A stretch of 37,078 nucleotides of DNA, taken from NCBI GenBank assembly GCA_002701645.1, contig NZWP01000021.1, positions 1-37,078 of the forward strand, read 5' to 3'. Below are positions 18,215 through 31,293 of this stretch, piece by piece. Each line of letters starts with the position of its first letter. Position 1 is the first letter of the stretch. The notes beneath the pieces were generated by a model, which did no database searches, was not told the origin of the DNA, and saw nothing but the letters and a program-made list of their open reading frames with translations. The position numbers and the translations under genes were made by a program. Source of the DNA: Fidelibacterota bacterium (GTDB taxonomy: Bacteria; Fidelibacterota; Marinisomatia; Marinisomatales; Marinisomataceae).

Positions 18215-19325
18215 ATCTCTTTAAATAATCTTCAGACCATTTTACAAAACTATTATTGTTAATTTCAAATTTAATTTCAGTAATTAAGTCAAAGTAATAT
18301 GCAATATTCATTAATGTCGCAATACGGATACCAAACATTTCGTTTACTTTAAATAAATGTCTCAAATAAGATTTAGAATGTTCTTGAGCAAATACAATAC
18401 TACTTTTTTTATCAATAGGAGATGTGTCATCTTTATATTTACTATTTAAAATATTAATTGATCCTTCATGAGTAAAAATTTGTCCATTCCTGGCATTGCG
18501 AGTTGGTAATACACAATCGAACATATCTATCCCAGACAAAATTGATTTTACGATATCTACAGGCTTACCCACTCCCATCAAATAACGAGGCTGATCTTTT
18601 GGCATATGTGTTCCTAACATATTTACGATATCAAACATAGGATCTTTTTTTTCTCCTACAGATAGTCCGCCAATAGCTAAACCGCATGTAGAAAATGGAA
18701 GCATCTGATCTAAACATTTTACGCGCTCTTCTTTATCAATTCCTCCTTGAATAATTGGGAATAATGTTTGGCTATGGCCATATAAAGGCAATTGATCATT
18801 TAGATATTCATACGCTCTCTTTGTCCAATCTTCTGTTAATCTAGAAGCGCGTTTTAATTCTTTCTTTGAACAATCTGCGGCAGGGCAATAATCAAAAGCC
18901 ATAATGATGTCAGATCCTAACTTTCTTTGTACTTCCATCGAAGTTTCTGGTGTAAAAAAATGCATACTTCCATCTAGATGCGACTTAAAGTTTACTCCAT
19001 TATCTGTAATTTCATTCATATTACTCAATGAGAAAACTTGATATCCTCCACTGTCAGTTAGAATACTATTTGACCAGTTCATAAATTTATGTAGCCCTCC
19101 ATTCTTCTCTATAATATCTGTGCCAGGCCTTAAATAGAGATGGTAGGTATTAGACAGCATAATTTGAGTGTTAATATCATATAATTCATTTGGAGATATT
19201 GATTTAACTACCCCATGAGTACCAACTGGCATAAAGACAGGGGTCTCTATTGTAGAATGATTAGTTTCTATTTTACCTACCCTCGCTAATGAATGTTTAT
19301 CTTCAGATTGAATTGTAAACTTCAA
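18204..19325 (-). CDS. tgt: Queuine tRNA-ribosyltransferase
   Basis: TPVFMPVGTHGVVKSI, LTDSGGYQVFSLS, FPIIQGGIDKEER, GGLSVGEKK, YLMGVGKPVDIV. Confidence 0.96.
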   Translation of the reverse strand: MKFTIQSEDKHSLARVGKIETNHSTIETPVFMPVGTHGVVKSISPNELYDINTQIMLSNTYHLYLRPGTDIIEKNGGLHKFMNWSNSILTDSGGYQVFSLSNMNEITDNGVNFKSHLDGSMHFFTPETSMEVQRKLGSDIIMAFDYCPAADCSKKELKRASRLTEDWTKRAYEYLNDQLPLYGHSQTLFPIIQGGIDKEERVKCLDQMLPFSTCGLAIGGLSVGEKKDPMFDIVNMLGTHMPKDQPRYLMGVGKPVDIVKSILSGIDMFDCVLPTRNARNGQIFTHEGSINILNSKYKDDTSPIDKKSSIVFAQEHSKSYLRHLFKVNEMFGIRIATLMNIAYYFDLITEIKFEINNNSFVKWSEDYLKRYEK

Positions 19326-19329
19326 AAAA

Positions 19330-22300
19330 TTACCAATCGTACCCTATAGATAAAATATATTGGGGTTTTGAATAATCGCCATTTGGATAGCGATCCCATG
19401 CAGTATCAATCCTTATCAAAGCCCAAGGAGTAAACATCTTCATTCCAATACCAAATGTAGAAATAATGGGAGAAGCCTCTGGATCAGATAAGCCATATTT
19501 TGCTCTTACTAAAGCGCTATCATCAAATTCTTCACTTGAATCCCATGCAGCACCAACATCAACAAATATGTGCCCAAAAATATTTCCAAATCTAATTCTT
19601 GCAGGGAAGCTTACATCTACATAATTAATAAAAGGGAATCTAAACTCAAAATTTGCAACTGCGACATTTTCTCCAGTACGTTCTCTGTATCTTGCACCTC
19701 TTATCGGGAAAACATATTCACTAAAATACACATCCTGCAATATAGAAGAATTATCATATTCTAGAACTCTTTCCGCATAAAAACCTGAATCATCTCGCCC
19801 TTCTGTTTGAGTGTCTGATATAATGGTCATTTGAGAATTGCCGCCTAAAAAGAATCTTTGTGGATTATCTCCTATGCTCTTTCCTAACATTAATCGTGTT
19901 GCTATGCTATAGTTTCTATTAATTTTAAAATACTTTCTAATATCAAATTTGATAGTCTGAAAAGGAATAGAATCTTCTCCGAGATCAGGGCTAAATTGAA
20001 CAGTAAGATACTGCTTCAATCCGTCGTTTGGCCCTGTATATGTATTTGTAGTATTATCAAAAATCCAACTCACCATTGGCATCATTGCTGTGAGATTCTC
20101 TGTATATATAGAATCATAAGTCAGATTGTATATATCAAATTCTTTAACCTCATAATTGACTGATCTAAAAGTCCCTCCAAAATCAATACGACTAAACTTG
20201 GAAAAAGGATATTGTGCAAAAAATCCTATACCATAATCTCTCAATTTTCCTATATAGTCAGAAGTAAGACTGTAGCCTAATGAAAAGGTGTTGGCTTGCT
20301 GAAATAATGTACCATAATAGTTCATCCTATTTTTCAAATAAGCATAACTAATTATTACATCACTATTCTCTAAATCCAATACTAGGTTTGTGCCCATCAT
20401 AATTTGATGATCGCCCATAACATCGCTCCAAGCAAGATTTGCCAGTGCCCGAGTGCCAAAAAGATTATCAATAGAAGCTCTTGTGGCTATATAGTCTATA
20501 GAAAAATCTGTTTTATATGGCTTAGATGTATATCCATCAGCAAAACGCAATGAATCTATTTCTGTATCTTGATCATCAGTCTCTTTATCAGTATCATTAA
20601 ATCTTCTATAATTCCTAGCAAAGATATATTGTGAATAGTCTTGAGACTCTTCACTAGGGATTGCAGTTTTGACAAAACGTAAGTCTTCAAAAGTATCTAC
20701 TTGATTTCTTTCGCTATAAAATTTGGTCTCCGGGATTATCTTCTCTTCTCTGTTCTGAGGTTGATTCATTACAAATAAATCCCATCCTCTTTCAGAGTAG
20801 CCAGAAAAAATTAATTTATTCCCAATAGTATCAACATCTATTTGCTGAATGCCTGCTATGGCATTGGTAATAGGAGAAAAAATTTCACTACCTATTTTAT
20901 GTCTAAAAATATTATATACGCCATTATAATCTGCAGTATAAAACAATACATTATCTTTAGTTAATACCGGATAATTCTCATTGTAAGAGGTATCTGTAAT
21001 TTGTATAATTTTTTCATTGGAGAAATCATACATGAATAAATCTGTTTGAGAAAAATCTATATCAAACATGTTAGGAGAACCTTTGCTGGCTCCTCTATCG
21101 GAACTAAATATGATTTGATCTCCGCTTGATGACCATGCTGGAGAAAAGTCTGAAAAAGTATCATTTGTTAAATTTGTTAATTCTTGTGTATCTATATTTA
21201 TTACATATAAATCACTTGCATCATCTTTATGACCTATAAATACAATTTTATTGTAAGTAGGATGCCATGCAGTAGTAAAAACTCCATCTAATGGAATAGA
21301 TATTTTTTTATAGTCTCCATTTTTAACATCAACAATAATAATAGAGTCTTCTTTCCCACTCTTAGAAGCAAAGGCAATATGCTTTCCATCTGGAGACCAA
21401 GACAATCCTGGCTGCAACCATTTTAATTCTTCAAAATCTGGGCTAGTATTCCCTCGAATGAGTCGCTTTTTTTGCTTACCCGAATCAAGATTGTAGAGTA
21501 TTAAATCCATATACCCAGCCTGATCTGTAAAGTAAGCTACCGTATTGCCGTCGGGAGAAAATGAAGGGCTAACATTATAAAAGTTTTTCGTTTTTGATCT
21601 ATCAGTAATTTTTTCTGCAAAGTCAGTAATTTTTTCTCTCTCATTAATATCAGACCAATATTCTTTTTTTAAATAGTCATGCCAATCATCAGTTAGCTGT
21701 TCAAAATCTACGCCCAGTGCATTTTTAAATCCTTTTTCTGCATTTTGAGTTCGTTTCATTTGCTGAAATATTTCACCTACTTTTTCTCTGCCATATTTTT
21801 TGGTAATATATTGCCATACGGATTGTCCGCCTTTATACGCTAATATAGAATAGTTTAATTCTTCAATTTTTGGCAATCTTTCTTCAATAGCTAAATCACG
21901 TAAAACCATATCTGAATTAGTATCCCAATCAACCGATAAAAATTCTGCTAATCCTTCATTAGCCCATAGCGGTACTTGTAAAAGTATCCTTCCGCTGATT
22001 AACCCTTGAGCATTTCCTCCATAAACCATATCATTAATTGAAGCATGCACTAACTCATGATGAATCACATGCTTAAACTGCTCATAAGATCCTTCGAATG
22101 GAATGACAATTCGATTCTTATATAATTCAGTTACTCCACCAACACCCTCAGGCATATATGTATTTACAATATTGGTTTGTTGAAAGTCGTTATGCGATGT
22201 ATAAACAATAATCTTTACTGGCTTCTTGCTTCTCCATCTTAAATGTTTACCGATTTGATCTAATGACTCCTCTGCAACTTTAGAGGTAAAAATAGCCAAG

Positions 22301-22446
22301 TCATGATTGTCTCCATAATAGTAGACATTGAAATTAGGACTCACAATATATTCCCAATCAAAAGTGTCATATTGAACTTTATTTTGACCAAAATTTTGAC
22401 CAAAAACTACTTGACTACATAAAAGATATATTATGATGAATTTCAT
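19330..22446 (-). CDS. HExxH metallopeptidase-like + TolB/PD40 beta-propeller + Omp85/BamA-like C-terminal barrel protein
   Basis: HHELVHASIND then WANEGLAEFLS; repeated SFSPDGNTVAYFTDQAG / LSWSPDGKHIAFASKSG / PAWSSSGDQIIFSSDRG; C-terminal FFLGGNSQM, PIRGARYRERTGENVAVANFEFRFPF, terminal SIGYDW. Start set to MKFIIIYLLC signal peptide. Confidence 0.85.
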   Translation of the reverse strand: MKFIIIYLLCSQVVFGQNFGQNKVQYDTFDWEYIVSPNFNVYYYGDNHDLAIFTSKVAEESLDQIGKHLRWRSKKPVKIIVYTSHNDFQQTNIVNTYMPEGVGGVTELYKNRIVIPFEGSYEQFKHVIHHELVHASINDMVYGGNAQGLISGRILLQVPLWANEGLAEFLSVDWDTNSDMVLRDLAIEERLPKIEELNYSILAYKGGQSVWQYITKKYGREKVGEIFQQMKRTQNAEKGFKNALGVDFEQLTDDWHDYLKKEYWSDINEREKITDFAEKITDRSKTKNFYNVSPSFSPDGNTVAYFTDQAGYMDLILYNLDSGKQKKRLIRGNTSPDFEELKWLQPGLSWSPDGKHIAFASKSGKEDSIIIVDVKNGDYKKISIPLDGVFTTAWHPTYNKIVFIGHKDDASDLYVINIDTQELTNLTNDTFSDFSPAWSSSGDQIIFSSDRGASKGSPNMFDIDFSQTDLFMYDFSNEKIIQITDTSYNENYPVLTKDNVLFYTADYNGVYNIFRHKIGSEIFSPITNAIAGIQQIDVDTIGNKLIFSGYSERGWDLFVMNQPQNREEKIIPETKFYSERNQVDTFEDLRFVKTAIPSEESQDYSQYIFARNYRRFNDTDKETDDQDTEIDSLRFADGYTSKPYKTDFSIDYIATRASIDNLFGTRALANLAWSDVMGDHQIMMGTNLVLDLENSDVIISYAYLKNRMNYYGTLFQQANTFSLGYSLTSDYIGKLRDYGIGFFAQYPFSKFSRIDFGGTFRSVNYEVKEFDIYNLTYDSIYTENLTAMMPMVSWIFDNTTNTYTGPNDGLKQYLTVQFSPDLGEDSIPFQTIKFDIRKYFKINRNYSIATRLMLGKSIGDNPQRFFLGGNSQMTIISDTQTEGRDDSGFYAERVLEYDNSSILQDVYFSEYVFPIRGARYRERTGENVAVANFEFRFPFINYVDVSFPARIRFGNIFGHIFVDVGAAWDSSEEFDDSALVRAKYGLSDPEASPIISTFGIGMKMFTPWALIRIDTAWDRYPNGDYSKPQYILSIGYDW

Positions 22447-22496
22447 ACCAATAATATTAATATTGAACAAGCTTAGTTTAAAGAGTAATTTTTGCG

Positions 22497-23237
22497 ATGC
22501 AGTTACCAATCTATTTCTTTGGAGATACCCATTTCAAGTTCTCAAAGTCAAATCAAGAAAATAAAAAGGTGGAAAAATTTTCACAATTTCTAGATTCTAT
22601 CTCTAAAGATAATACAAAAGGGTCTTTATTTATTATGGGAGATTTTTTTGATTATTATTTTGAATACAAGAATCAAGCCTCTAGCGATTATGAAAAAATA
22701 TTTACTAAAATTGAAGAAATTAAAAATAAAGGCTTTGAAATCTATTTTATAGCTGGTAATCATGATTATTGGATTGGAGATTATTTCAAAAAACATATCA
22801 CTGAAGCTTTCTTAGATGATACAATGGTATCAAACAATAGTAACAATTTATACATCACTCATGGAGATGGGATTTTATCTTGGGATCAATCATATCGACT
22901 CTTAAAAAAAGCACTTCGAAGTAATCTATTTATTAAAATCTATTCTCTCCTTCCAAAGAGTGTTGCACTAAAAATTGCAAATAAAATATCTTATGAAAGA
23001 AAGGATTCACACAATATAAATCAAAAAAAGCTTAATAAAATTCATGATGAACTAGATAGTTTTGCTCAACAAAAAATTAATCAAGGTTTTAAGTATGTGA
23101 TTATGGGTCATTATCATCATTCGTATCAAAAAAAGTTAAATAATGGAGAATTAATTCTTTTAGGTGAATGCAATGAAGAGAATTATAATTATGCTGTTTT
23201 TGATGGTGATAAATTGGAAATAAAGAATTTCTTTTAG
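22497..23237 (+). CDS. lpxH: UDP-2,3-diacylglucosamine hydrolase-like metallophosphoesterase
   Basis: FFGDTHFK, FIMGDFFDYYFEY, FIAGNHDYW, ITHGDGI, VIMGHYHHS. Confidence 0.75.
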   Translation: MQLPIYFFGDTHFKFSKSNQENKKVEKFSQFLDSISKDNTKGSLFIMGDFFDYYFEYKNQASSDYEKIFTKIEEIKNKGFEIYFIAGNHDYWIGDYFKKHITEAFLDDTMVSNNSNNLYITHGDGILSWDQSYRLLKKALRSNLFIKIYSLLPKSVALKIANKISYERKDSHNINQKKLNKIHDELDSFAQQKINQGFKYVIMGHYHHSYQKKLNNGELILLGECNEENYNYAVFDGDKLEIKNFF

Positions 23238-23261
23238 ATAAATGCTTTCATAGTATCGAGA

Positions 23262-23750
23262 TTAGGATAAATCTTTTTTATTTTTATCCAATAGAGATTT
23301 TTTCTCCCAAGTAATTTCGTACATTTCTGTTAACTGGTTTATTGCTCCACAAAGATCCTCTTCTACATCAAAACTATAGTTATCAAAACAATTGCATATT
23401 GCATCGTCAATATGTTCATGTTTGCCAGGTTCGAAATATATGTAGCTGTCATCATATTCGTCGTACTTGTCATATTCACCAATGATAGAAATAGTTTTTG
23501 ATTCATAATCAATCTTTGAAAATCTACTTAAAAACAATACAGGCCCTGAATACATTCCGATCTTATCTTTTTTGAGTTTTCCATCCCTACCTTCCATTAC
23601 TTTCAGCCCATTCATTAGCCAATGATCTATCGAAATACAAACATAAGAATCGTAATCTGAATCATCAAATCTTTCTAGGACAGCTTTATTATCTATTTTA
23701 GAATAAAATAACTTGGTATTTGGAGCTGATATGTATTCAAATTTAATCAT
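23262..23750 (-). CDS. Acidic Tyr/Asp-rich protein of unknown function
   Basis: 162-aa ORF, no recognised motif; rich in D/Y (EYDKYDEYDDSYIYFEPGKHEHIDDAICNCFDNYSFDVEEDL). Confidence 0.65.
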   Translation of the reverse strand: MIKFEYISAPNTKLFYSKIDNKAVLERFDDSDYDSYVCISIDHWLMNGLKVMEGRDGKLKKDKIGMYSGPVLFLSRFSKIDYESKTISIIGEYDKYDEYDDSYIYFEPGKHEHIDDAICNCFDNYSFDVEEDLCGAINQLTEMYEITWEKKSLLDKNKKDLS

Positions 23751-23830
23751 TGTTTACTTCCTTATTTCTTTGTTGTTTCTTTAATATAATTCCATTCTCC
23801 GTTAAATGGTGTTAATAATAAGTTTTGCCA

Positions 23831-24754
23831 TTATAACTCCTTTTTACATAATGTAAGCATAATTGCATTTTGTGTATGCAATCTATTTTCTGCCTGTTCA
23901 AATACGATTGAATTGTCTGAATCAATTACATTGTCAGTAACTTCCCTGCCTCGCTCTGCTGGTAAACAATGCATAAACAAATAATCGTCTTTGGCATTCT
24001 TTACTAACTCTGAATTCACTTGGAATGGAGAAAAGATTTTGATGCGTTCATCAATTTCTTCTTTTTGACCCATGGATGCCCATACATCTGTATAAATCAC
24101 ATCTGCGTTGTGAACAGAATCAAGCGAGTGAGATACAGAGATATTAGAAATGCCAGCATCATTTGCAAATTTAATCGTATCTGCATCAGGAGAATATCCT
24201 TCAGGGCACACACAAATAAATTCAAAAGGAAGTACAGCCGCCAACCTGATCCAAGAATTAACAATATTATTTCCATCACCTAGATAGACTATCTTCAGAT
24301 TATCAAAAGAATCTTTCTTTTGTTCCCATACTGTAAACATGTCCGTTAAAATCTGGCAAGGATGATTATAATCGGTTAATCCATTAATAACAGGAACCGT
24401 AGCATGTTGTTCAAAATCTAACATATCACTATGGCTGAAAACTCTTGCCATAATCATATCATTATATCGACTAAATAATTGGGCTAAATCTGAAGCACTT
24501 TCTCTTTTTCCTAACCCAATATCTTGGGGAGCTAAATAAATTGCATGGCCGCCCATCCAAGAGAATCCTGTTTCAAAAGATACTCTTGTTCTAGCGGAAG
24601 GTTTTGCAAAAATCATTGCCATAGAATGATTTTTAAAAGGTTTAAAATTCTCTTTTGTTCTGTATTTATGCTTTAACTCAGCAGTCAAATGAAATAAATC
24701 AATTATTTCATTTTTTGAAAAATCATCAACTTTAATACAGTGTCTAAGACTCAT
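23831..24754 (-). CDS. argF: Ornithine carbamoyltransferase
   Basis: FAKPSARTRVSFETG, NHPCQILTDM, YLGDGNNIVNSW, MHCLPAERGREVTDNV. Confidence 0.93.
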   Translation of the reverse strand: MSLRHCIKVDDFSKNEIIDLFHLTAELKHKYRTKENFKPFKNHSMAMIFAKPSARTRVSFETGFSWMGGHAIYLAPQDIGLGKRESASDLAQLFSRYNDMIMARVFSHSDMLDFEQHATVPVINGLTDYNHPCQILTDMFTVWEQKKDSFDNLKIVYLGDGNNIVNSWIRLAAVLPFEFICVCPEGYSPDADTIKFANDAGISNISVSHSLDSVHNADVIYTDVWASMGQKEEIDERIKIFSPFQVNSELVKNAKDDYLFMHCLPAERGREVTDNVIDSDNSIVFEQAENRLHTQNAIMLTLCKKEL

Positions 24755-26046
24755 TTTAATTTCCTTTTTTTAGTATTTAGTATATTCATTGACTCTCTAT
24801 ATTTTGCTACAGTTCTTCTTGCAATTGAAAAGTCTTTGGCGTCTAATAATTGTACAATCTCTAAATCAGATAAAGGCTGATTTTTATCTTCTGATTCTAC
24901 AATATTTTTTATAGCAGTTTTTAATTCTTCTGCTCCCACTATTTTACCAGATTTTTTTATTATTTTGCTAGTAAAAAAACTTTTCAAACTTAATATCCCT
25001 AGTGGGCTATCAATATATTTATTTTTTACAGTTCTGCTGATACTTGATATGTCCATATCAATTTTTTTAGCAATATCTTCTAATTTCAAAGGATTTGGAT
25101 GCTGTTGTTTTTCAGACAAATAATCATGCTGTATGTGAATAATCTCATTTACCACTTTTCTTAAGGTATTTGATCGAAATAAGATTGTATCTAATAAATT
25201 CTGTGCGCTACTAATGTGGTCATCAATAAATTTTTTCTCTTCTTTGGGAGTTGCTGCATTCATTGCTGCATTTAAATACTCATTGGATATTTTAAATCTA
25301 TTGAGATGTCTATCATTAATTAGAATAATCCATTCTTCATCTTTCATTTTTAAAATAACATCTGGGTTGATTTGTTGATTTTCCACATTGAGATCTACTA
25401 TAGGTGCAAAATTTTTTGAAGAAATAATACTTAATGCATTATCAAAATCAGTATCTGAGCAAGATAAGGAAGATTTAATATCTAAAAATTTCTGATTAAG
25501 GAATTCGTCAAAATGATTGCTAATAATCTTCAATGCTATCTTTTCTTCTGGATTCATTTGCAATATGAGATATTCCTGTAAATTTTTACAACCTACTCCT
25601 TTCGGATTCAATGTTTTAACAAATTCTAAGATGCTTTCTACGTCCTCCATGCTAGAATCAGTACTATCTGCAATTAACTCTAATTCTGAATCTAAGAAAC
25701 CGCTATTGTCCACATTCAATATAATTTGTTGGGCTATTTCTTTTGATAGCTTATCAAGTTCAGACTGATCAATTTGGCTTATAAGATTATCAATGACATT
25801 CTTATCTTCTGGTAAATTAGATAAAAATAAATCATAATTTTGTTGATTATCAAGACCATAGCTTTCATAATCCTTATCTTTAAAATCTTCTATATTCTTT
25901 TCAATTAAAACGGGATTTTTTTGAATTTCATTCTCTAATTCTTTCTCGATATCATCCAGCCCAAGCTCTAAAAAACTAGATTGGAGTATTTGTTTTGGTA
26001 TTATAGACTGCTTTTGTCTAATCTTGGTAGAAAGCTTATTCATCAA
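24751..26046 (-). CDS. rpoN: RNA polymerase sigma-54 factor
   Basis: N-terminal region I-like sequence, HTH, RpoN box ARRTVAKYRE. Confidence 0.96.
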   Translation of the reverse strand: MMNKLSTKIRQKQSIIPKQILQSSFLELGLDDIEKELENEIQKNPVLIEKNIEDFKDKDYESYGLDNQQNYDLFLSNLPEDKNVIDNLISQIDQSELDKLSKEIAQQIILNVDNSGFLDSELELIADSTDSSMEDVESILEFVKTLNPKGVGCKNLQEYLILQMNPEEKIALKIISNHFDEFLNQKFLDIKSSLSCSDTDFDNALSIISSKNFAPIVDLNVENQQINPDVILKMKDEEWIILINDRHLNRFKISNEYLNAAMNAATPKEEKKFIDDHISSAQNLLDTILFRSNTLRKVVNEIIHIQHDYLSEKQQHPNPLKLEDIAKKIDMDISSISRTVKNKYIDSPLGILSLKSFFTSKIIKKSGKIVGAEELKTAIKNIVESEDKNQPLSDLEIVQLLDAKDFSIARRTVAKYRESMNILNTKKRKLK

Positions 26047-26771
26047 TCTAATCTAAATTTTTTTCCTAGATAAATTCTTCTGACTTCTTCGTCATTTGCA
26101 AGTGTTTCTGCATCTCCAGATTTTAAAATTTCTCCACTATGTAACAAATAGGATCTATCTGTAATAGATAAAGTTTCCCTGACATTATGATCAGTAATTA
26201 ATACACCTATATTTTTCTTTTTTAATGACATAATCATCTGCTGAATATCTTCTACTGCAATTGGATCTACCCCAGCAAATGGCTCATCTAAAAGTACAAA
26301 ATCAGGCTTTAAAGCTAAAGTACGACATATTTCAACGCGCCTTCTTTCTCCACCAGATAAACTTGAACCTAAACTTTTTCTTAGATGATTAATATTGAAT
26401 TGATCTAACAATTCATCAATTAAATTATTTTGCTCAATATCTTTTGGTAAAACTGTTTCTAGAACAATTTTAAGATTATTCTCTACCGTCAACTTTCCAA
26501 AAATAGATGGCTCTTGAGCTAAATATCCAATACCCATTCTTGCACGCTTATACATTGGAAGATTTGTGATGTTCACATTATCTAACAATATAGTACCAGA
26601 TGAAGGTCGAATCATCCCTGTAATCATATAGAAGGTGGTAGTTTTCCCGGCTCCATTAGGACCTAGCAAGCCAACGATTTCTCCTTTTTCTAAATGGATA
26701 TCAATATTGTTTACAACATCCTTTTGAGAATATTTTTTTTTCAAATTTTTTGCGCTTAATATTTTACTCAC
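26043..26771 (-). CDS. lptB: LPS export ABC transporter ATP-binding protein LptB
   Basis: GLLGPNGAGKTTTFYMITG, GIGYLAQEPSIF, SLSGGERRRVEICRTLA, LLDEPFAGVDPIAV, LITDHNVRET. Confidence 0.96.
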   Translation of the reverse strand: MSKILSAKNLKKKYSQKDVVNNIDIHLEKGEIVGLLGPNGAGKTTTFYMITGMIRPSSGTILLDNVNITNLPMYKRARMGIGYLAQEPSIFGKLTVENNLKIVLETVLPKDIEQNNLIDELLDQFNINHLRKSLGSSLSGGERRRVEICRTLALKPDFVLLDEPFAGVDPIAVEDIQQMIMSLKKKNIGVLITDHNVRETLSITDRSYLLHSGEILKSGDAETLANDEEVRRIYLGKKFRLD

Positions 26772-27276
26772 TGTTAATAGAGCCTCTTGGTTTTGTAATT
26801 TTCCAATTTGTTAAATCAATATTAGATTCAAATCCTGTACCGTATAGTGTATCAAAATTTCCAGAGATAAAAGTTAGACTTGCATCGGTAAAAATTTTAT
26901 CCGCTTTATTATCCCAAAGCAATGAATCTGTCCACAGCTGTTGCCCATTATCAGCTGCAACTACCACATCTCCGAATGCATTGATTTTATTCTCTTTTTC
27001 ACTTACAAACGCATAGTTGGAAGTAATAAGTGATGTATGCTGATAGCTATCATCATAAAGATCTACATTAACCTCATCCGTTAATCTTAATTCTAAATTC
27101 TCATTATTACGTTCTAAGAGTTTTGATTTAATAATGGCTTTAATATTGCCTTGTTCAGTTAATGTAATCTCTACATCAACAGAGAGTTGATCGTGTATAT
27201 CATCTAAAGATTCCTCAACCTGATAAGACCTAGAACAACTAATCAAAATAAAAAATAGTATTAAATAATAATTCAT
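26764..27276 (-). CDS. lptC: LPS export periplasmic protein LptC-like
   Basis: Lipobox ILISC; GDVVVAADNGQQLWTDSLLWDNKADKIFTDASLTF LptC-type strand pattern; next to lptB and kdsC. Confidence 0.8.
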   Translation of the reverse strand: MNYYLILFFILISCSRSYQVEESLDDIHDQLSVDVEITLTEQGNIKAIIKSKLLERNNENLELRLTDEVNVDLYDDSYQHTSLITSNYAFVSEKENKINAFGDVVVAADNGQQLWTDSLLWDNKADKIFTDASLTFISGNFDTLYGTGFESNIDLTNWKITKPRGSINSE

Positions 27277-27795
27277 CGCAACTCAGAAAGTAGCTGATCT
27301 AGCAATTGGTCAAAATCTCCTCTTGATGCAATAAGCAAGTCAATTACTTCTCTGACCGCTCCTTTGCCACCAGTTTTTTTGGTTATATAATGTGCGCAGC
27401 TTGCAACATATTCAGGGGCATTTGGAACAGAAACAGCAAAACCAACTTTTTCTAAGATAGGGATATCAATAATATCATCTCCCATAAAACAAATTTCATC
27501 ATCTTCTAGATTATGCTTTTTCTTTAATTCATTATACGAATCAATCTTCCTAATCACTCCATTATACACATCATCAATTTGTAATTCTTCTGCCCTAGAC
27601 TCTGTAGTAGCGGATTCTCTTCCAGTAATCCATGCTGTCTTAATACCAAGATCTAAAAGTCGTAGCATTACAAATCCAACTCCATCTAGAACATTGAAGC
27701 TTTTTGATTCTTCACCTGCAGTATCTTTAATAAATTGTCCATCCGTAAGAATACCGTCTACGTCACAAATAAATAGTTTAATATTTTTCAGATTT

Positions 27796-27803
<8 letters not shown>
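27273..27803 (-). CDS. kdsC: 3-deoxy-D-manno-octulosonate 8-phosphate phosphatase
   Basis: FICDVDGILTDG, AWITGRES, FMGDDIIDIPILEKVGFAVSVPNA. MDKNLK start overlaps kdsA stop by 8 nt. Confidence 0.92.
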
Positions 27804-30916
<3,113 letters not shown>

Positions 30917-30920
<4 letters not shown>

Positions 30921-31228
30921 TTACTTGCCTTTTTCAGGACTAAAGGAACTTCGATATAATCCTTCGATGATTCTGGGCTATTTTCAATCACGGAATCTCT
31001 ATCTAAAGAGTCTTCAAATGCATCCTCTCTTAGTGGACTCTTCATATCATGCACATTCACTAACTCATCTACATCTTCTGTATCTACTTCGTTTAACAGA
31101 TCCATATGGTCCAATATATTGTTCATATCTTCTGTATGCCTTACTAATTCTTCTTGTGAAAGAGAGAGTCGTGAAAGGGATGCTATTTTTTCAACTTCTT
31201 TTTCGGATACTTTTTGTTTTTTCGACAT
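30917..31228 (-). CDS. gatC: Asp-tRNA(Asn)/Glu-tRNA(Gln) amidotransferase subunit C
   Basis: VEKIASLSRLSLSQEELVRHTEDMNNILDHMDLLNEVDTEDV. Confidence 0.9.
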
Positions 31229-31293
31229 AGTAAAATTATTTAAAAGAATTTATAAGATAAGTATCTTTTCATCAAGGAAAAGCAAGATAAAGC

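Noticed and set aside
23224-23236. Palindrome aaagaatttcttt at the lpxH 3' end as terminator
   Set aside because: AT-only weak stem with a 1-nt loop and no GC-rich stem or U-tract; not a credible Rho-independent terminator.
24020-24283. Plus- and minus-strand ORFs within argF
   Set aside because: Conserved OTCase motifs fix the real frame; these are shadow ORFs.
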